Origin: an uncultured Pelagibacteraceae bacterium
Lineage (GTDB): Bacteria; Pseudomonadota; Alphaproteobacteria; Pelagibacterales; Pelagibacteraceae
DNA length: 64,000 nucleotides
Assembly: GCA_902627565.1 (NCBI GenBank)
Contig: CACOJM010000002.1
Location: forward strand, 80,513-144,512
Direction of reading: 5' to 3'
Positions 53,808 through 63,299 of the stretch are shown here, piece by piece. The notes under the pieces were generated by a model. The model was not told the DNA's origin, ran no database searches, and saw only the letters and a list, made by a program, of their open reading frames with translations. Position 1 is the stretch's first letter; the number at the start of each line of letters is the position of its first letter. Position numbers and translations under genes: made by a program.

Positions 53808-54623
53808 CTAATTTTGTTTCGTTTCTTTTTTTTTTGAGAATTTTTTATCTAATTTTTCTCTATCAATTTCTTGAATAGATTTTTCATTTTTTTTACTATC
53901 AGATTTTTCAATTGATTTTTTAGACTCACTAATCGGGTTGGCTTTTTTTGCACTATCAATCGTTTCTTTTATTAAAGAACAATAAAGATCTATAGATCTT
54001 CTTGCATCATCGTTACCAGGTATTGGAAAATCAATACCGTCTGGATTGGAATTACTGTCTAAAATAGCTATGATTGGAATTCCTAGCTTTGAGGACTCTT
54101 GAATCGCTAAAGACTCATAATTTGTATCAATTATAAATACAAGATCTGGAATTTTTTTCATTTCAGCAATTCCACCTAATGATCTTTGTAATTTATCTTT
54201 TTTAACACTCATTTTTAAAAGTTCTTTTTTTGTAAAACCTCTATTTTCAGCTGTTAAATCAATTTCAAGTTTTTTTAATTTTTTTATTGAATTTGAGATA
54301 GTCCCCCAATTAGTAAGCATTCCACCCAACCATCTATAGTTAACAAAATACTGGTCAGTTTCTTTAGCGACCTCAGCAATGGCTTCGGATGCTTGCTTTT
54401 TGGTTGAAACAAATAAAATTTTTCCATTATTGGAAATTGTTTCGTAAACTTTTTCAAGAGCAATTTTGGTGAGTTGTAAAGTTTGAGTTAAATCAATTAT
54501 ATGGATTGAGTCCCTCTTTCCAAAAATAAATTTCTTCATTTTTGGGTTCCATCTTAAAGTTTTGTGACCTAGATGTACTCCTGCTTCTAATAACTGTTGT
54601 ATTGTAACGTTTGGTATCTTCAT
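53808..54623 (-). CDS. rpsB: Small ribosomal subunit protein uS2
   Basis: Ribosomal protein of 271 residues. [36 protein letters not shown] and [14 protein letters not shown] are signature segments, and [31 protein letters not shown] is the C-terminal hallmark. After about residue 230 a Ser/Lys/Glu-rich tail extends it beyond E. coli S2. Preceded by a structured leader that may mediate autoregulation. Confidence 0.97.
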   Translation of the reverse strand: MKIPNVTIQQLLEAGVHLGHKTLRWNPKMKKFIFGKRDSIHIIDLTQTLQLTKIALEKVYETISNNGKILFVSTKKQASEAIAEVAKETDQYFVNYRWLGGMLTNWGTISNSIKKLKKLEIDLTAENRGFTKKELLKMSVKKDKLQRSLGGIAEMKKIPDLVFIIDTNYESLAIQESSKLGIPIIAILDSNSNPDGIDFPIPGNDDARRSIDLYCSLIKETIDSAKKANPISESKKSIEKSDSKKNEKSIQEIDREKLDKKFSKKKETKQN

Positions 54624-54753
54624 ATTTATTCCCGGTTAAGCCACCACAGTAATTTCCATTTAAGGACCGGAGGTATAAAACCAATAACTGTGTGCGTATT
54701 TGTTTAATTTTGCTGATTATGTACAAAGATTTTTTAAATTTAACAAGCTTTTT
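54624..54753 (-). promoter_or_regulatory. rpsB leader, candidate S2-responsive RNA
   Basis: The 130-base region upstream of rpsB is locally GC-richer than its surroundings. On the minus strand, CCGGT (54670-54666) can pair with ACCGG (54636-54632), the latter just ahead of the ATG, enclosing CTGTGGTGGCTTAA. This resembles autoregulatory r-protein leaders, where S2 would bind and block initiation. Structured rpsB leaders have been proposed for Pelagibacter and other Alphaproteobacteria (recalled, not checked). The promoter presumably lies further upstream in the same spacer. Confidence 0.5.
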
Positions 54754-57700
54754 TTAGCTTATAATTGCTGAAATTTCTTTATTTCTAATAAGATTTAGAG
54801 TTTTTCTGTCTAATTTTCTTCCATTTTCTAATTTAAATTTTAAATCCATCTCATTATCTTTAATCTTGATATTAATTACTGTATTACCTGAGTCTATTAA
54901 GAACTTGGAAATCTCATCAAATTCCTCCAAAGATTTTAAATCAAAAGTAGCTTCATTTATTGGATTATTGAATAGATCTTTTAAAGATGCAATTTTTTGT
55001 ACATTTGTTCTCCTAAATCTATTTTCCTCATCAGATGTAGATTTCAAAAGAGTTAAAATTAGAGAATTTCCTTCACTTAAGATCTCACGATTTATTTCCA
55101 ATACATCTGAAAAAATAAATAATTCAAATACACTGGATAAATCTGTCAATTTTAAAACTGCATATGGAGTACCTTTTGCTGTTTTTCGTTCTTGTATTTT
55201 TAATAAAGTAGCTGCAATGTTTGCACTCTTTATTTCTTTGTTGTTAAAATCTTGATAACTTATAATCTTGTAATCATTAAATATTTCCTTAAATTGATTT
55301 AATGGATGATCAGAAATAAAGAAACCTACGGACTCAAATTCTTTTGACAATCTTTCTTCAAATTTCCAATCTTCAATTGAAGAAATAAAACTTTCTTCCT
55401 CGCTTGTTTCATCTGAAAACAAATCAATTTGTTTAGCAGATTTATTTTCAAATATATTTTTTGATTTAGTTATAAAATTAGGTATTGAATTAAATAAAGA
55501 TTGACGATTTTTAATTAAATTATCAAAAGCTCCAGCTTTTACAAGACCTTCTAGTTGAAGTTTGTTAATATCTTTGGGATTAACTCTTTTAATAAAGTCA
55601 TTGATTGATTTAAATTTTCCATTTTTGTTTCTCTCTTCAACAATATTAGATATAGCTTCAAATCCCACTGCTTTAATACCGCCTAAAGCGTAATAAAATT
55701 TTGTATCATCATTTCTAAAATCAGCAAAACATTCATTTATATCTGGTCTTATAATTTCTACATCCAATCTTTTAAGCTCTTCATAAAATTCACTTAATTT
55801 ATTTTGATTTGAAATATCCATGGTCATAGATGCAGCGATAAATTCTTTAGGATAGTAAGTTTTTAAAAAAGCTGTTTGGTAGGAAATAATTGCATAAGCT
55901 GCAGCATGACTTTTATTGAAACCATATTCTGCAAATGGTTCTATTTTAAGAAATATTCCTGCTGCTACCTCTTTGTTAATCCCATTGTTAACTGCGCCAT
56001 TTATAAAGTTTTGTTTTTGTTTTTCTAATTCGGATCTTTTTTTTTTACCCATGGCTCTTCTTAAGATATCCGCTTGACCAGCAGTAAATCCTGATAATTT
56101 TTGAGCTATTTGCATCACTTGTTCTTGATAGATTATTACACCATAAGTTGGTTTTAAAATTTCCTCCAATAGAGGATGTAAATAATCTGGTTTTTGTTTA
56201 CCATTTTTACAGTCATTGTAGACTGGTATATTGCTCATTGGGCCAGGTCTATAAAGAGCAACCAAAGCAATTATATCTTCAATGTGATTTGGTTTCATTT
56301 GAGTTAATGCCTCCCTCATTCCAGCACTTTCAATTTGAAATAAACCAACTGTTTTACCTGAAGATAATAAATCAAAAACTTTTTGATCGTTATAATCTAT
56401 ATCTTCTATATTGAATTCTTTGTTTTTTTTCTTAATTAAATTCTGAGTATTATTTATTACTGTAAGAGTCTTTAAACCTAAAAAATCAAATTTAATTAAG
56501 CCGGCATTTTCAGCAGAATACATATCGAATTGTGTTGATGGTAACAGTAGGTTAGCTGTATTATCTTTGTACAGAGGTACAATCTCAGTAAGTTTCTTGT
56601 CGGCAATAACTACCCCAGCGGCATGAGTTGCAACATTTCTATTTAAACCTTCCAATTTTAGAGAGAGATCAGTTAATTTTTTCACTCTAGGATCTTCATT
56701 GATCATTTTTTGAAGTCTTGGTTCTCCAGCAATACATTCAGTTAAAGATTGGGGTCTAGATGGATCAAATGGTATCATTTTAGATATGCTATCGACAAAT
56801 CCGTAAGATAATCCTAATACTCTTCCAACATCTCTTATTACCATTCTAGCTTTTAATTTTCCAAATGTAATAATATGAGCAACACTTTCTTTGTATTTTT
56901 TCGTTAGATATTCAAAAACTAAATCTCTTTTTTCTTCACAGAAATCTATATCAAAATCAGGCATAGAAATTCGGTCTGGGTTTAAAAATCTTTCAAAAAT
57001 AAGATTAAATTTTATAGGATCAACATCGGTAATAGATAAACACCAAGCAACTAAAGAACCAGCACCTGAACCTCTTCCTGGTCCAACAGGTATATTATTT
57101 TTTTTTGCCCATCTAATATAATCTGAGACAATTAAAAAGTAACTTGAATAATTCATTTCGATAATAATATTCAATTCATGATTTAATCGGTCTAAGTATT
57201 TTAGATAATCTTCATTTTTGGACAAATCATCTGATTTTGTATTAAAAATTTTTAAAAATTTATTTTTTAATCCATCGATAGAATCTTTTTTTAAGATATC
57301 ATCAGCATTACCACCTTTATCTGAACTTATATTTGGTAAAATAGGTTTAGATGATAAAGGTTTAAAACTACATCTATATGGAAAATTATAATTATTTTCT
57401 AGAGCCTCAGGAATATCAGAAAATAATTCGGACATTTCTTTGTCATTTTTGAAATAATGATGATTACTAAATCTTAATCTCTTTTTTTCATTGACGTAAG
57501 TCTTATTCTTAATACATATTAATGCGTCATGTGCCTCATGAGTATCTCTATTAATATAAAATGTTTCATTAGTTGCAATTAATGGGATTTCAAATTCAGA
57601 CGACTTTTTTAAATTATATTTTTCAAAACTTATTTCATTTTGATCATTGTGGCGCTGAATTTCTAAATAGAATTTATCTTCATAAATAGATTTTAATTTA

Positions 57701-58167
57701 GCATAAGCTTCATCTATTTCTGAGAATTTACCTTTATCAAACAATTTTCCAAATAAACCAAATACTGTCCCAGAAAATAATGCAACTCCCTCACTTTTTT
57801 TATATATTTCCTCAAAAGTTACATGGGGCTCTAATAATTCATTATTTTTCAAAAATGATAATGAGGAGAGCTCTATTATTCTTTTATAGCCGGTTTCATT
57901 CATGGCAAATAAAGGCAATAAACCTATTGTATCATTTAATCTAAAATTTATTTGTGTTCCTATAATTGGTTGTGTTCCTACTTTTGAAATTTTTTCAGCA
58001 AATTCTAAGGCACCACATAAATTGGAGGTATCACATATTGCTAAAGATCTTATTTTATTTTCTTTTGAATATTCTTTTAAATCATCGATTTTTATTGCAC
58101 CTTCACATATAGAATATTGTGTATGAATTTTTAAATGATTAAAATTTTTAAATTTAGACTCAAGCAT
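54754..58167 (-). CDS. dnaE: DNA polymerase III alpha subunit
   Basis: Replicative polymerase of 1137 residues. The N-terminal PHP domain begins FNHLKIHTQYSICEGAIKIDDL. Catalytic aspartates of the C-family palm are in RISMPDFDIDFCEEKRD, with PVGPGRGSGAGSLVAWCL before it and THAAGVVIADK after. IVALYRPGPM and GVIIYQEQVMQIAQKLSGF belong to the fingers, and an OB-fold region near residue 980 follows. Length is normal. It overlaps the lolD stop region by eight bases and is transcribed away from lolD into the rpsB leader. Confidence 0.97.
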   Translation of the reverse strand: MLESKFKNFNHLKIHTQYSICEGAIKIDDLKEYSKENKIRSLAICDTSNLCGALEFAEKISKVGTQPIIGTQINFRLNDTIGLLPLFAMNETGYKRIIELSSLSFLKNNELLEPHVTFEEIYKKSEGVALFSGTVFGLFGKLFDKGKFSEIDEAYAKLKSIYEDKFYLEIQRHNDQNEISFEKYNLKKSSEFEIPLIATNETFYINRDTHEAHDALICIKNKTYVNEKKRLRFSNHHYFKNDKEMSELFSDIPEALENNYNFPYRCSFKPLSSKPILPNISSDKGGNADDILKKDSIDGLKNKFLKIFNTKSDDLSKNEDYLKYLDRLNHELNIIIEMNYSSYFLIVSDYIRWAKKNNIPVGPGRGSGAGSLVAWCLSITDVDPIKFNLIFERFLNPDRISMPDFDIDFCEEKRDLVFEYLTKKYKESVAHIITFGKLKARMVIRDVGRVLGLSYGFVDSISKMIPFDPSRPQSLTECIAGEPRLQKMINEDPRVKKLTDLSLKLEGLNRNVATHAAGVVIADKKLTEIVPLYKDNTANLLLPSTQFDMYSAENAGLIKFDFLGLKTLTVINNTQNLIKKKNKEFNIEDIDYNDQKVFDLLSSGKTVGLFQIESAGMREALTQMKPNHIEDIIALVALYRPGPMSNIPVYNDCKNGKQKPDYLHPLLEEILKPTYGVIIYQEQVMQIAQKLSGFTAGQADILRRAMGKKKRSELEKQKQNFINGAVNNGINKEVAAGIFLKIEPFAEYGFNKSHAAAYAIISYQTAFLKTYYPKEFIAASMTMDISNQNKLSEFYEELKRLDVEIIRPDINECFADFRNDDTKFYYALGGIKAVGFEAISNIVEERNKNGKFKSINDFIKRVNPKDINKLQLEGLVKAGAFDNLIKNRQSLFNSIPNFITKSKNIFENKSAKQIDLFSDETSEEESFISSIEDWKFEERLSKEFESVGFFISDHPLNQFKEIFNDYKIISYQDFNNKEIKSANIAATLLKIQERKTAKGTPYAVLKLTDLSSVFELFIFSDVLEINREILSEGNSLILTLLKSTSDEENRFRRTNVQKIASLKDLFNNPINEATFDLKSLEEFDEISKFLIDSGNTVINIKIKDNEMDLKFKLENGRKLDRKTLNLIRNKEISAIIS

Positions 58168-58837
58168 TAATGGTTTTTATATTACCATTAACCATTTCCA
58201 ATAAGCAATCTGCCTTGTTAGCAAAAAATCTATTATGAGTTGCAAATATTATCAATCGATTTGAATTTATTTGATTTTTTAACAGCTTAAAAATTTCTTG
58301 TGCAGTTTGATGGTCAAGACTTCCAGTAGGTTCGTCTGCCAAAATTATTTGTGGATCGTTAATAACAGCTCTAGCTATTGAAATTCTTTGTTTTTCACCT
58401 CCAGACAACTGGGAAGGATAATGATCAGCTCTATTTGATAATCCTACTTTTCTTAAAAGAATTTTAGATTTATATATCGATATTTGTTTATTGTTACCCG
58501 CTGCTAAGCTAGCTAAATAAATATTTTCTAATGCGGTAAAATCAGAAAGTAAATTATCTTGCTGATAAATAATTCCTATCTTGTTAGCTCTTAAAATATC
58601 ATTTTTATCATTTTGACTAAAATCTATTGATTTATTATCAAAATAAATTGATCCAGAATTTGGTTTATCTATTAGAGATAGTAAATTTAATAAAGTTGAT
58701 TTACCAGAGCCAGAAGGTCCCATTATAGAGTAAATTTTACCTTTTTTAAAATTATAAGAAATCTTTTTTAAAACTTTAATCTTTTTTATCCCTTCAAAAG
58801 TTTTATTTAAGTTTGAAATTTTTATAAGATTATTCAT
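58160..58837 (-). CDS. lolD: Lipoprotein-releasing system ATPase
   Basis: ABC ATPase of 225 residues that powers release of outer-membrane lipoproteins from the inner membrane. Walker [16 protein letters not shown]-loop GIIYQQDNLLSDFTALENI with the LolD-typical segment, signature LSGGEKQRISIARA, Walker B IILADEPTGSLD and switch IFATHNR. It overlaps lolC by eight bases and dnaE by eight bases. Confidence 0.95.
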   Translation of the reverse strand: MNNLIKISNLNKTFEGIKKIKVLKKISYNFKKGKIYSIMGPSGSGKSTLLNLLSLIDKPNSGSIYFDNKSIDFSQNDKNDILRANKIGIIYQQDNLLSDFTALENIYLASLAAGNNKQISIYKSKILLRKVGLSNRADHYPSQLSGGEKQRISIARAVINDPQIILADEPTGSLDHQTAQEIFKLLKNQINSNRLIIFATHNRFFANKADCLLEMVNGNIKTINA

Positions 58838-60062
58838 ATTTTAATGATTTAATTGGGTCTAGTTGGGCAGCTTTTAAAGCTGGAAAAATTGATACTAATA
58901 TTGTGATTGAAATAGAACAACAAGCAATGATGAATATTGATGTTGGGTTTATTTCCGATGGCATAGAACTAAGAAAATAAATTTCTTCTGGAAATAAACT
59001 AATATTGAAAACTTTACTTAAAAATTGTCTTAAATTTTCCACATACATTGAAAAGGTAACTCCCAAAATTATACCAAAAATAGTTGCTGAAGTTCCTATA
59101 ATTGTTCCAATTAAGAAAAAAATCTTAATAATTGATTTATTAAGAACTCCAATAGATTTTAAAATAGCAATTTCTCTCGTTTTGTTTTTAACCAATATAG
59201 TCAGCCCAGAAATAATATTAAAAGCAGCAACAATTATTATTAGGGTTAAAATTATAAACATTACATTTCTTTCAACTTTTAAAGCTGAAAATAAAGACTT
59301 ATTCATATCTGACCAACTATAAATAAATTCTTCATTAAATATTTTTTGTACTATCAATTTTTGATTTTCAATATTTTGGGGATTTTTAAGATAAATTTCT
59401 AAATTACGATTTTTTTGATCTAAGTTAAAAAATTCCTCTAATGAAGATAAGTTCATAAATGCTACATTATTGTCAAAATCATTTAGGCCACTTTCAAAAA
59501 GTGAGATAATTGTAAAAGTTTTTTGTTTAGGAAGGTTTCCGATAATTGTTTCTACACCAGAAGGTGACATAATAGTGATATCATCACCAATTTTAACATC
59601 AAGCACAAAACTAAGCTCTTTACTTATAGAAATAAAATTTTGTGACAAGCTTTTTTTATTACCTAAAAAATTTTTATTTTTCACGATTTCTAATTTTGAA
59701 AAATCCTCCTTAGAATATCCCCTCAATAAAATACCTTTAGTAACCTCTCCCTTAATAATGACTCCCTCACCAGAATTACTTAATACTAAGTCTTTAGATA
59801 TCATTTTTAGATTTTGGTTATCAAATTTTTCTAATTCTATTTTTTTTTCATATGGTTTTACTGTTATATGTGAATTAAACCCTACTATCTTGTTAATCAA
59901 TTCTGTCCTAAAACCATTCATGACTGACATAACTACTATTAAAACAGCCACACCTAATCCTATTCCTATAAATGAAAAGATTGAAATGACGTTTAAAAAG
60001 CCGTCATTTTTTCTAGCTTTTAAAAATCTAAAAGTAATTTCTTTTTCTAAATGAGAAATCAA
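58830..60062 (-). CDS. lolC: Lipoprotein-releasing system membrane subunit (LolC/E family)
   Basis: MacB/FtsX-type permease of 410 residues. Helix 1 is in IFSFIGIGLGVAVLIVVMSVMNGFR, a periplasmic domain spans about 45-265, and three helices fill the C-terminus (around 268-293, 315-340 and 375-395), ending ALKAAQLDPIKSLKYE. Most Alphaproteobacteria have one LolC/E-like protein that forms a homodimer. The start is TTG at 60062, overlapping the proS stop; the alignment of the N-terminus (HLEKEITFRFLKARK) supports it. Confidence 0.93.
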   Translation of the reverse strand: MISHLEKEITFRFLKARKNDGFLNVISIFSFIGIGLGVAVLIVVMSVMNGFRTELINKIVGFNSHITVKPYEKKIELEKFDNQNLKMISKDLVLSNSGEGVIIKGEVTKGILLRGYSKEDFSKLEIVKNKNFLGNKKSLSQNFISISKELSFVLDVKIGDDITIMSPSGVETIIGNLPKQKTFTIISLFESGLNDFDNNVAFMNLSSLEEFFNLDQKNRNLEIYLKNPQNIENQKLIVQKIFNEEFIYSWSDMNKSLFSALKVERNVMFIILTLIIIVAAFNIISGLTILVKNKTREIAILKSIGVLNKSIIKIFFLIGTIIGTSATIFGIILGVTFSMYVENLRQFLSKVFNISLFPEEIYFLSSMPSEINPTSIFIIACCSISITILVSIFPALKAAQLDPIKSLKYE

Positions 60063-61393
60063 TTTTTTACTTTTTGTTCAGATATTAATTTGATGATATC
60101 TTTTAATTTAAATTTTTGTGAATCTTTCCCAACTTCTTTAAATTCAATTAAATCACCTTCTGTTTTTTTTCCAATGATTATCTGATAAGGAGCTCCAATT
60201 AAATTCATTTTTTTAATTTTTGAAGAAAAATTTTCTTCTGTATCATCAATTATAGACTCAATATTATTCTTTTCTAATTCAAAATTAATCTTATTTGCTT
60301 TTTCTAATGCCGAAATATCATTTTTATTTATCATAGGAATTATTGCTACATCATATGGTGCAATAGAAATTGGCCATTTCATGACCTCTTTTTTTTCATC
60401 ATATTTTGCCTCAATAATTGCACCTACTAATCTTGATACACCTATTCCATACGAGCCCATTTTAACAAAATCCTTTTTTCCACCTGGTAAATCAACTGAT
60501 GTACTCATTGGTTTTGAGTATTTATCACCAAAATAAAAAATATGACCTACTTCAATTCCTTTTGTAATTAGCCTATTTTTATCTGAGACTTTTTTCTCAA
60601 ATTCCTCTTTATTAAATTTTTCATCAGTCACGGAGTAAAATTGTTCGTATTTTTTTCTCATATTTTCTAATGAATTTTTTTCTAATTTTGTATTTTGAGT
60701 ATCTAAGTCAAAAATTCTTTTATCTGTAAAAATTTTACTTTCACCAGTTTCTGCTAAAATAATAAATTCATGAGAAAGATTTCCTCCTATTGGACCTGTG
60801 TCTGCTGACATAGGAATGGCTTTAAGATCTAATCTCTTAAAAGTTTTTAAATATGATAAGAAAAATTTATTATAAGAAAAAAATGCATCTTCATCGGATA
60901 TATCAAATGAGTATGCATCTTTCATGTAAAACTCTCTACATCTCATTATCCCAAATCTTGGTCTTATCTCGTCTCTAAATTTCCATTGAATATGATATAA
61001 AAGTTGGGGCAAGGATTTGTAAGATTTAATTGACGATCTAAATATATCAGTAACTAATTCTTCATTTGTTGGACCATAAAGCATCTCTCTATTTTGACGA
61101 TCTTTAATTCTCAACATTTCATCACCATAGTCTTCATATCTACCACTTTCTTTCCAAATTTCACTTGATTGGATTGTCGGCATTAATATTTCTTGAGCTC
61201 CAATTCTATCTTGTTCTTCTCGGACAATTTTTTCTATTTTTTTCATTACTTTAAATCCAAGAGGTAACCACGAATAAATTCCAGCTGACGATTGTTTAAT
61301 CATTCCAACTCTAAGCATTAATTGATGAGACTTAATTTTTGCTTCGGATGGAATATTTTTTAAAATTGGTATAAAAGATTTTGAAATATACAT
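60059..61393 (-). CDS. proS: Proline--tRNA ligase
   Basis: Class II synthetase of 444 residues, the short alphaproteobacterial type that lacks the full insertion (editing) domain of the roughly 570-residue E. coli enzyme. Motif 1 is in GIYSWLPLGFKVMKKIEKIV, motif 2 in FRDEIRPRFGIMRCREFYMKDAYSF, and motif 3 in GSYGIGVSRLVGAIIE. A C-terminal anticodon-binding domain begins near IAPYDVAIIPM. The order proS-lolC-lolD-dnaE is conserved in Alphaproteobacteria. Confidence 0.96.
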   Translation of the reverse strand: MYISKSFIPILKNIPSEAKIKSHQLMLRVGMIKQSSAGIYSWLPLGFKVMKKIEKIVREEQDRIGAQEILMPTIQSSEIWKESGRYEDYGDEMLRIKDRQNREMLYGPTNEELVTDIFRSSIKSYKSLPQLLYHIQWKFRDEIRPRFGIMRCREFYMKDAYSFDISDEDAFFSYNKFFLSYLKTFKRLDLKAIPMSADTGPIGGNLSHEFIILAETGESKIFTDKRIFDLDTQNTKLEKNSLENMRKKYEQFYSVTDEKFNKEEFEKKVSDKNRLITKGIEVGHIFYFGDKYSKPMSTSVDLPGGKKDFVKMGSYGIGVSRLVGAIIEAKYDEKKEVMKWPISIAPYDVAIIPMINKNDISALEKANKINFELEKNNIESIIDDTEENFSSKIKKMNLIGAPYQIIIGKKTEGDLIEFKEVGKDSQKFKLKDIIKLISEQKVKN

Positions 61394-61394
61394 G

Positions 61395-61640
61395 TTAACT
61401 GATTATATTTCTTAAGTTCAAATATTCAAACTTCATTAATAAATAAATAATTATGAATAAAATAGTGGTAATTGCTGTACAATAAATGAATTTCTTAAAC
61501 ATTTTTGGATTTTCTGGTGATCCTGGATCCTCTCCATCTATTTTTTTTGTTTTAATTCTATCTACATCAATCGGTAGAATCGCAAAAAAAATGATCCACC
61601 AAAGAATTATATAAATTATAGCTAAGCCTGTAATGCTCAT
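61395..61640 (-). CDS. DUF1467-like small membrane protein
   Basis: Two-helix protein of 81 residues (about 4-25 and 49-69) with a conserved-looking cytoplasmic stretch LPIDVDRIKTKKIDGEDPGSPENPK between them. This arrangement, and its place between rnj and proS, fit the DUF1467 family of Alphaproteobacteria. Function is unknown. It overlaps the rnj stop by one base and ends one base before proS. Confidence 0.8.
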   Translation of the reverse strand: MSITGLAIIYIILWWIIFFAILPIDVDRIKTKKIDGEDPGSPENPKMFKKFIYCTAITTILFIIIYLLMKFEYLNLRNIIS

Positions 61641-63298
61641 TAAATCTTAACTAAATTAATATTTGTAAAAGGTTTTTTGCCAGTTTTTTCTTTTGTAAAT
61701 TTTCTTGCTGAAATTTTTAATGCATCTATGAGATTGTATTCTTGACTTTTATTGCCTAATTTGAATGTTCTTGTTGTTCTTTCTATTTCTTCCTCTAAGC
61801 CATAAATAAATTCATCTGTTTCATAGATTGGTAATCCCTTGAATGTTATAATCGGATTATTATGAATATTGCCTTTAGGTGTAATTAAAATTGTTATCTC
61901 TAGATAACCATTAGAACCTAGATTTTTTCTATCTTTTATTGACTGTGAATTTTCTTCTACGCTAACGCTGCCATCTAAATACAATCTTCCACTAGGTGCT
62001 TTATCATAAACCTCAGGATGATCTCCAGGAGCTAATTTAACAATGTCACCATTTTCTACTTGAACTGGATAAGGCACCTGCATTTCTTTTGCAAAATTAA
62101 TATGTTCAATCATATGTCTATGCTCACCGTGTACTGGAATTACACATTTAGGCTTAACCCAATTATACATATCCTTTAAATCTTCTCTATTCGGGTGACC
62201 AGAAACATGAATAAATTCACTTTCTTCAGAAATAACTTCAATTCCATCTTTTACCAATTGATTATGAAGTTTATAAAGTTTCTTCTCATTTCCAGGAATA
62301 ATTTTTGAAGAAAAAATAACAGCGTCACCTTTTTCAATAAAAACATCAGGGTGTGTATAATTTGAAATTCTCATCATCGCACCCATTGGTTCACCTTGAC
62401 TACCGGTACAAAGATAAACTATCTTCTCTCTAGAAATATTCTTCGAATCTCTTGGGTCTATTGGCTCGATTGTATTTTTTAAATATCCACATTGTCTTGC
62501 TGCTTTATAAATTCTGTGCATTGATCTACCAACTAAAGAAATTTGCCTTCCTGTTTTTTCTGCACAATAAAAAGCTGACTCCATTCTTGCCACATTTGAT
62601 GCAAATGACGTAACTATTATTCTTTTTTTAAGTCTACTCATAATATTAAGCATGTTTTTTCTTACATCGAGTTCCGAGCCAGACCTTCCTGCACTAAATA
62701 CATTGGTTGAATCACAAATCATTGCGAGAACGCCCTCATCACCAATTTCTTTTAATCTTTTTGAATTAATCTCATCACCAATTAATGGGTTAGGATCAAC
62801 TTTCCAATCACCAGTATGTAAAACAACACCTGCCGGTGTTTGTATCTTAAGACCGTTAGGTTCTAGAATTGAATGAGTTAAAGTTATATATTCAACATCA
62901 AAAGGATCTAATTTTACTTTTCCGTTTAATTCAACAATATTTAAATCATTAGTTATATCAATGTGTTTTTCTTTAAACTTTTCTCTAATTAAAACAGCTG
63001 TAAAAGGTGTTGCATAAATTTTACAACCAAGTTTAGGCCACAAATGAGCAACAGCACCTATGTGATCTTCATGAGCATGTGTTAAAACTATCCCTAAAAG
63101 ATTTTCTTTTTTTTCTTGAATAAATCCCGGGTCAGGATAAATCAAATCGATACCTGGGATTGTATCGTCTGCAAATGTGACACCAATATCAACCATTATC
63201 CATTTATGGTCACCTGGTTGACCATAACCAAATAAGTTCATATTCATTCCAATTTCTCCAGAGCCTCCTAGTGGACAAAATAAAAATTCATCTTTCAT
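61640..63298 (-). CDS. rnj: Ribonuclease J
   Basis: Metallo-beta-lactamase/beta-CASP ribonuclease of 552 residues for 5'-3' mRNA decay and rRNA maturation. Zinc-site motifs: LTHAHEDHIGAVAHL, HTGDWKVD, then beta-CASP motif segments in VTSFASNVARMES and HVSGHPNREDL. CVIPVHGEHRHMIEH supplies the last His. The C-terminal dimerisation domain is shorter but present. Its position beside coaX is conserved in Alphaproteobacteria, which generally use RNase J with RNase E. Confidence 0.95.
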   Translation of the reverse strand: MKDEFLFCPLGGSGEIGMNMNLFGYGQPGDHKWIMVDIGVTFADDTIPGIDLIYPDPGFIQEKKENLLGIVLTHAHEDHIGAVAHLWPKLGCKIYATPFTAVLIREKFKEKHIDITNDLNIVELNGKVKLDPFDVEYITLTHSILEPNGLKIQTPAGVVLHTGDWKVDPNPLIGDEINSKRLKEIGDEGVLAMICDSTNVFSAGRSGSELDVRKNMLNIMSRLKKRIIVTSFASNVARMESAFYCAEKTGRQISLVGRSMHRIYKAARQCGYLKNTIEPIDPRDSKNISREKIVYLCTGSQGEPMGAMMRISNYTHPDVFIEKGDAVIFSSKIIPGNEKKLYKLHNQLVKDGIEVISEESEFIHVSGHPNREDLKDMYNWVKPKCVIPVHGEHRHMIEHINFAKEMQVPYPVQVENGDIVKLAPGDHPEVYDKAPSGRLYLDGSVSVEENSQSIKDRKNLGSNGYLEITILITPKGNIHNNPIITFKGLPIYETDEFIYGLEEEIERTTRTFKLGNKSQEYNLIDALKISARKFTKEKTGKKPFTNINLVKI

Positions 63299-63299
63299 A

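Noticed and set aside
54493..54726. ORF across the rpsB start and leader on the minus strand
   Set aside because: Off-frame with rpsB, no family resemblance, and it covers a probable structured leader.
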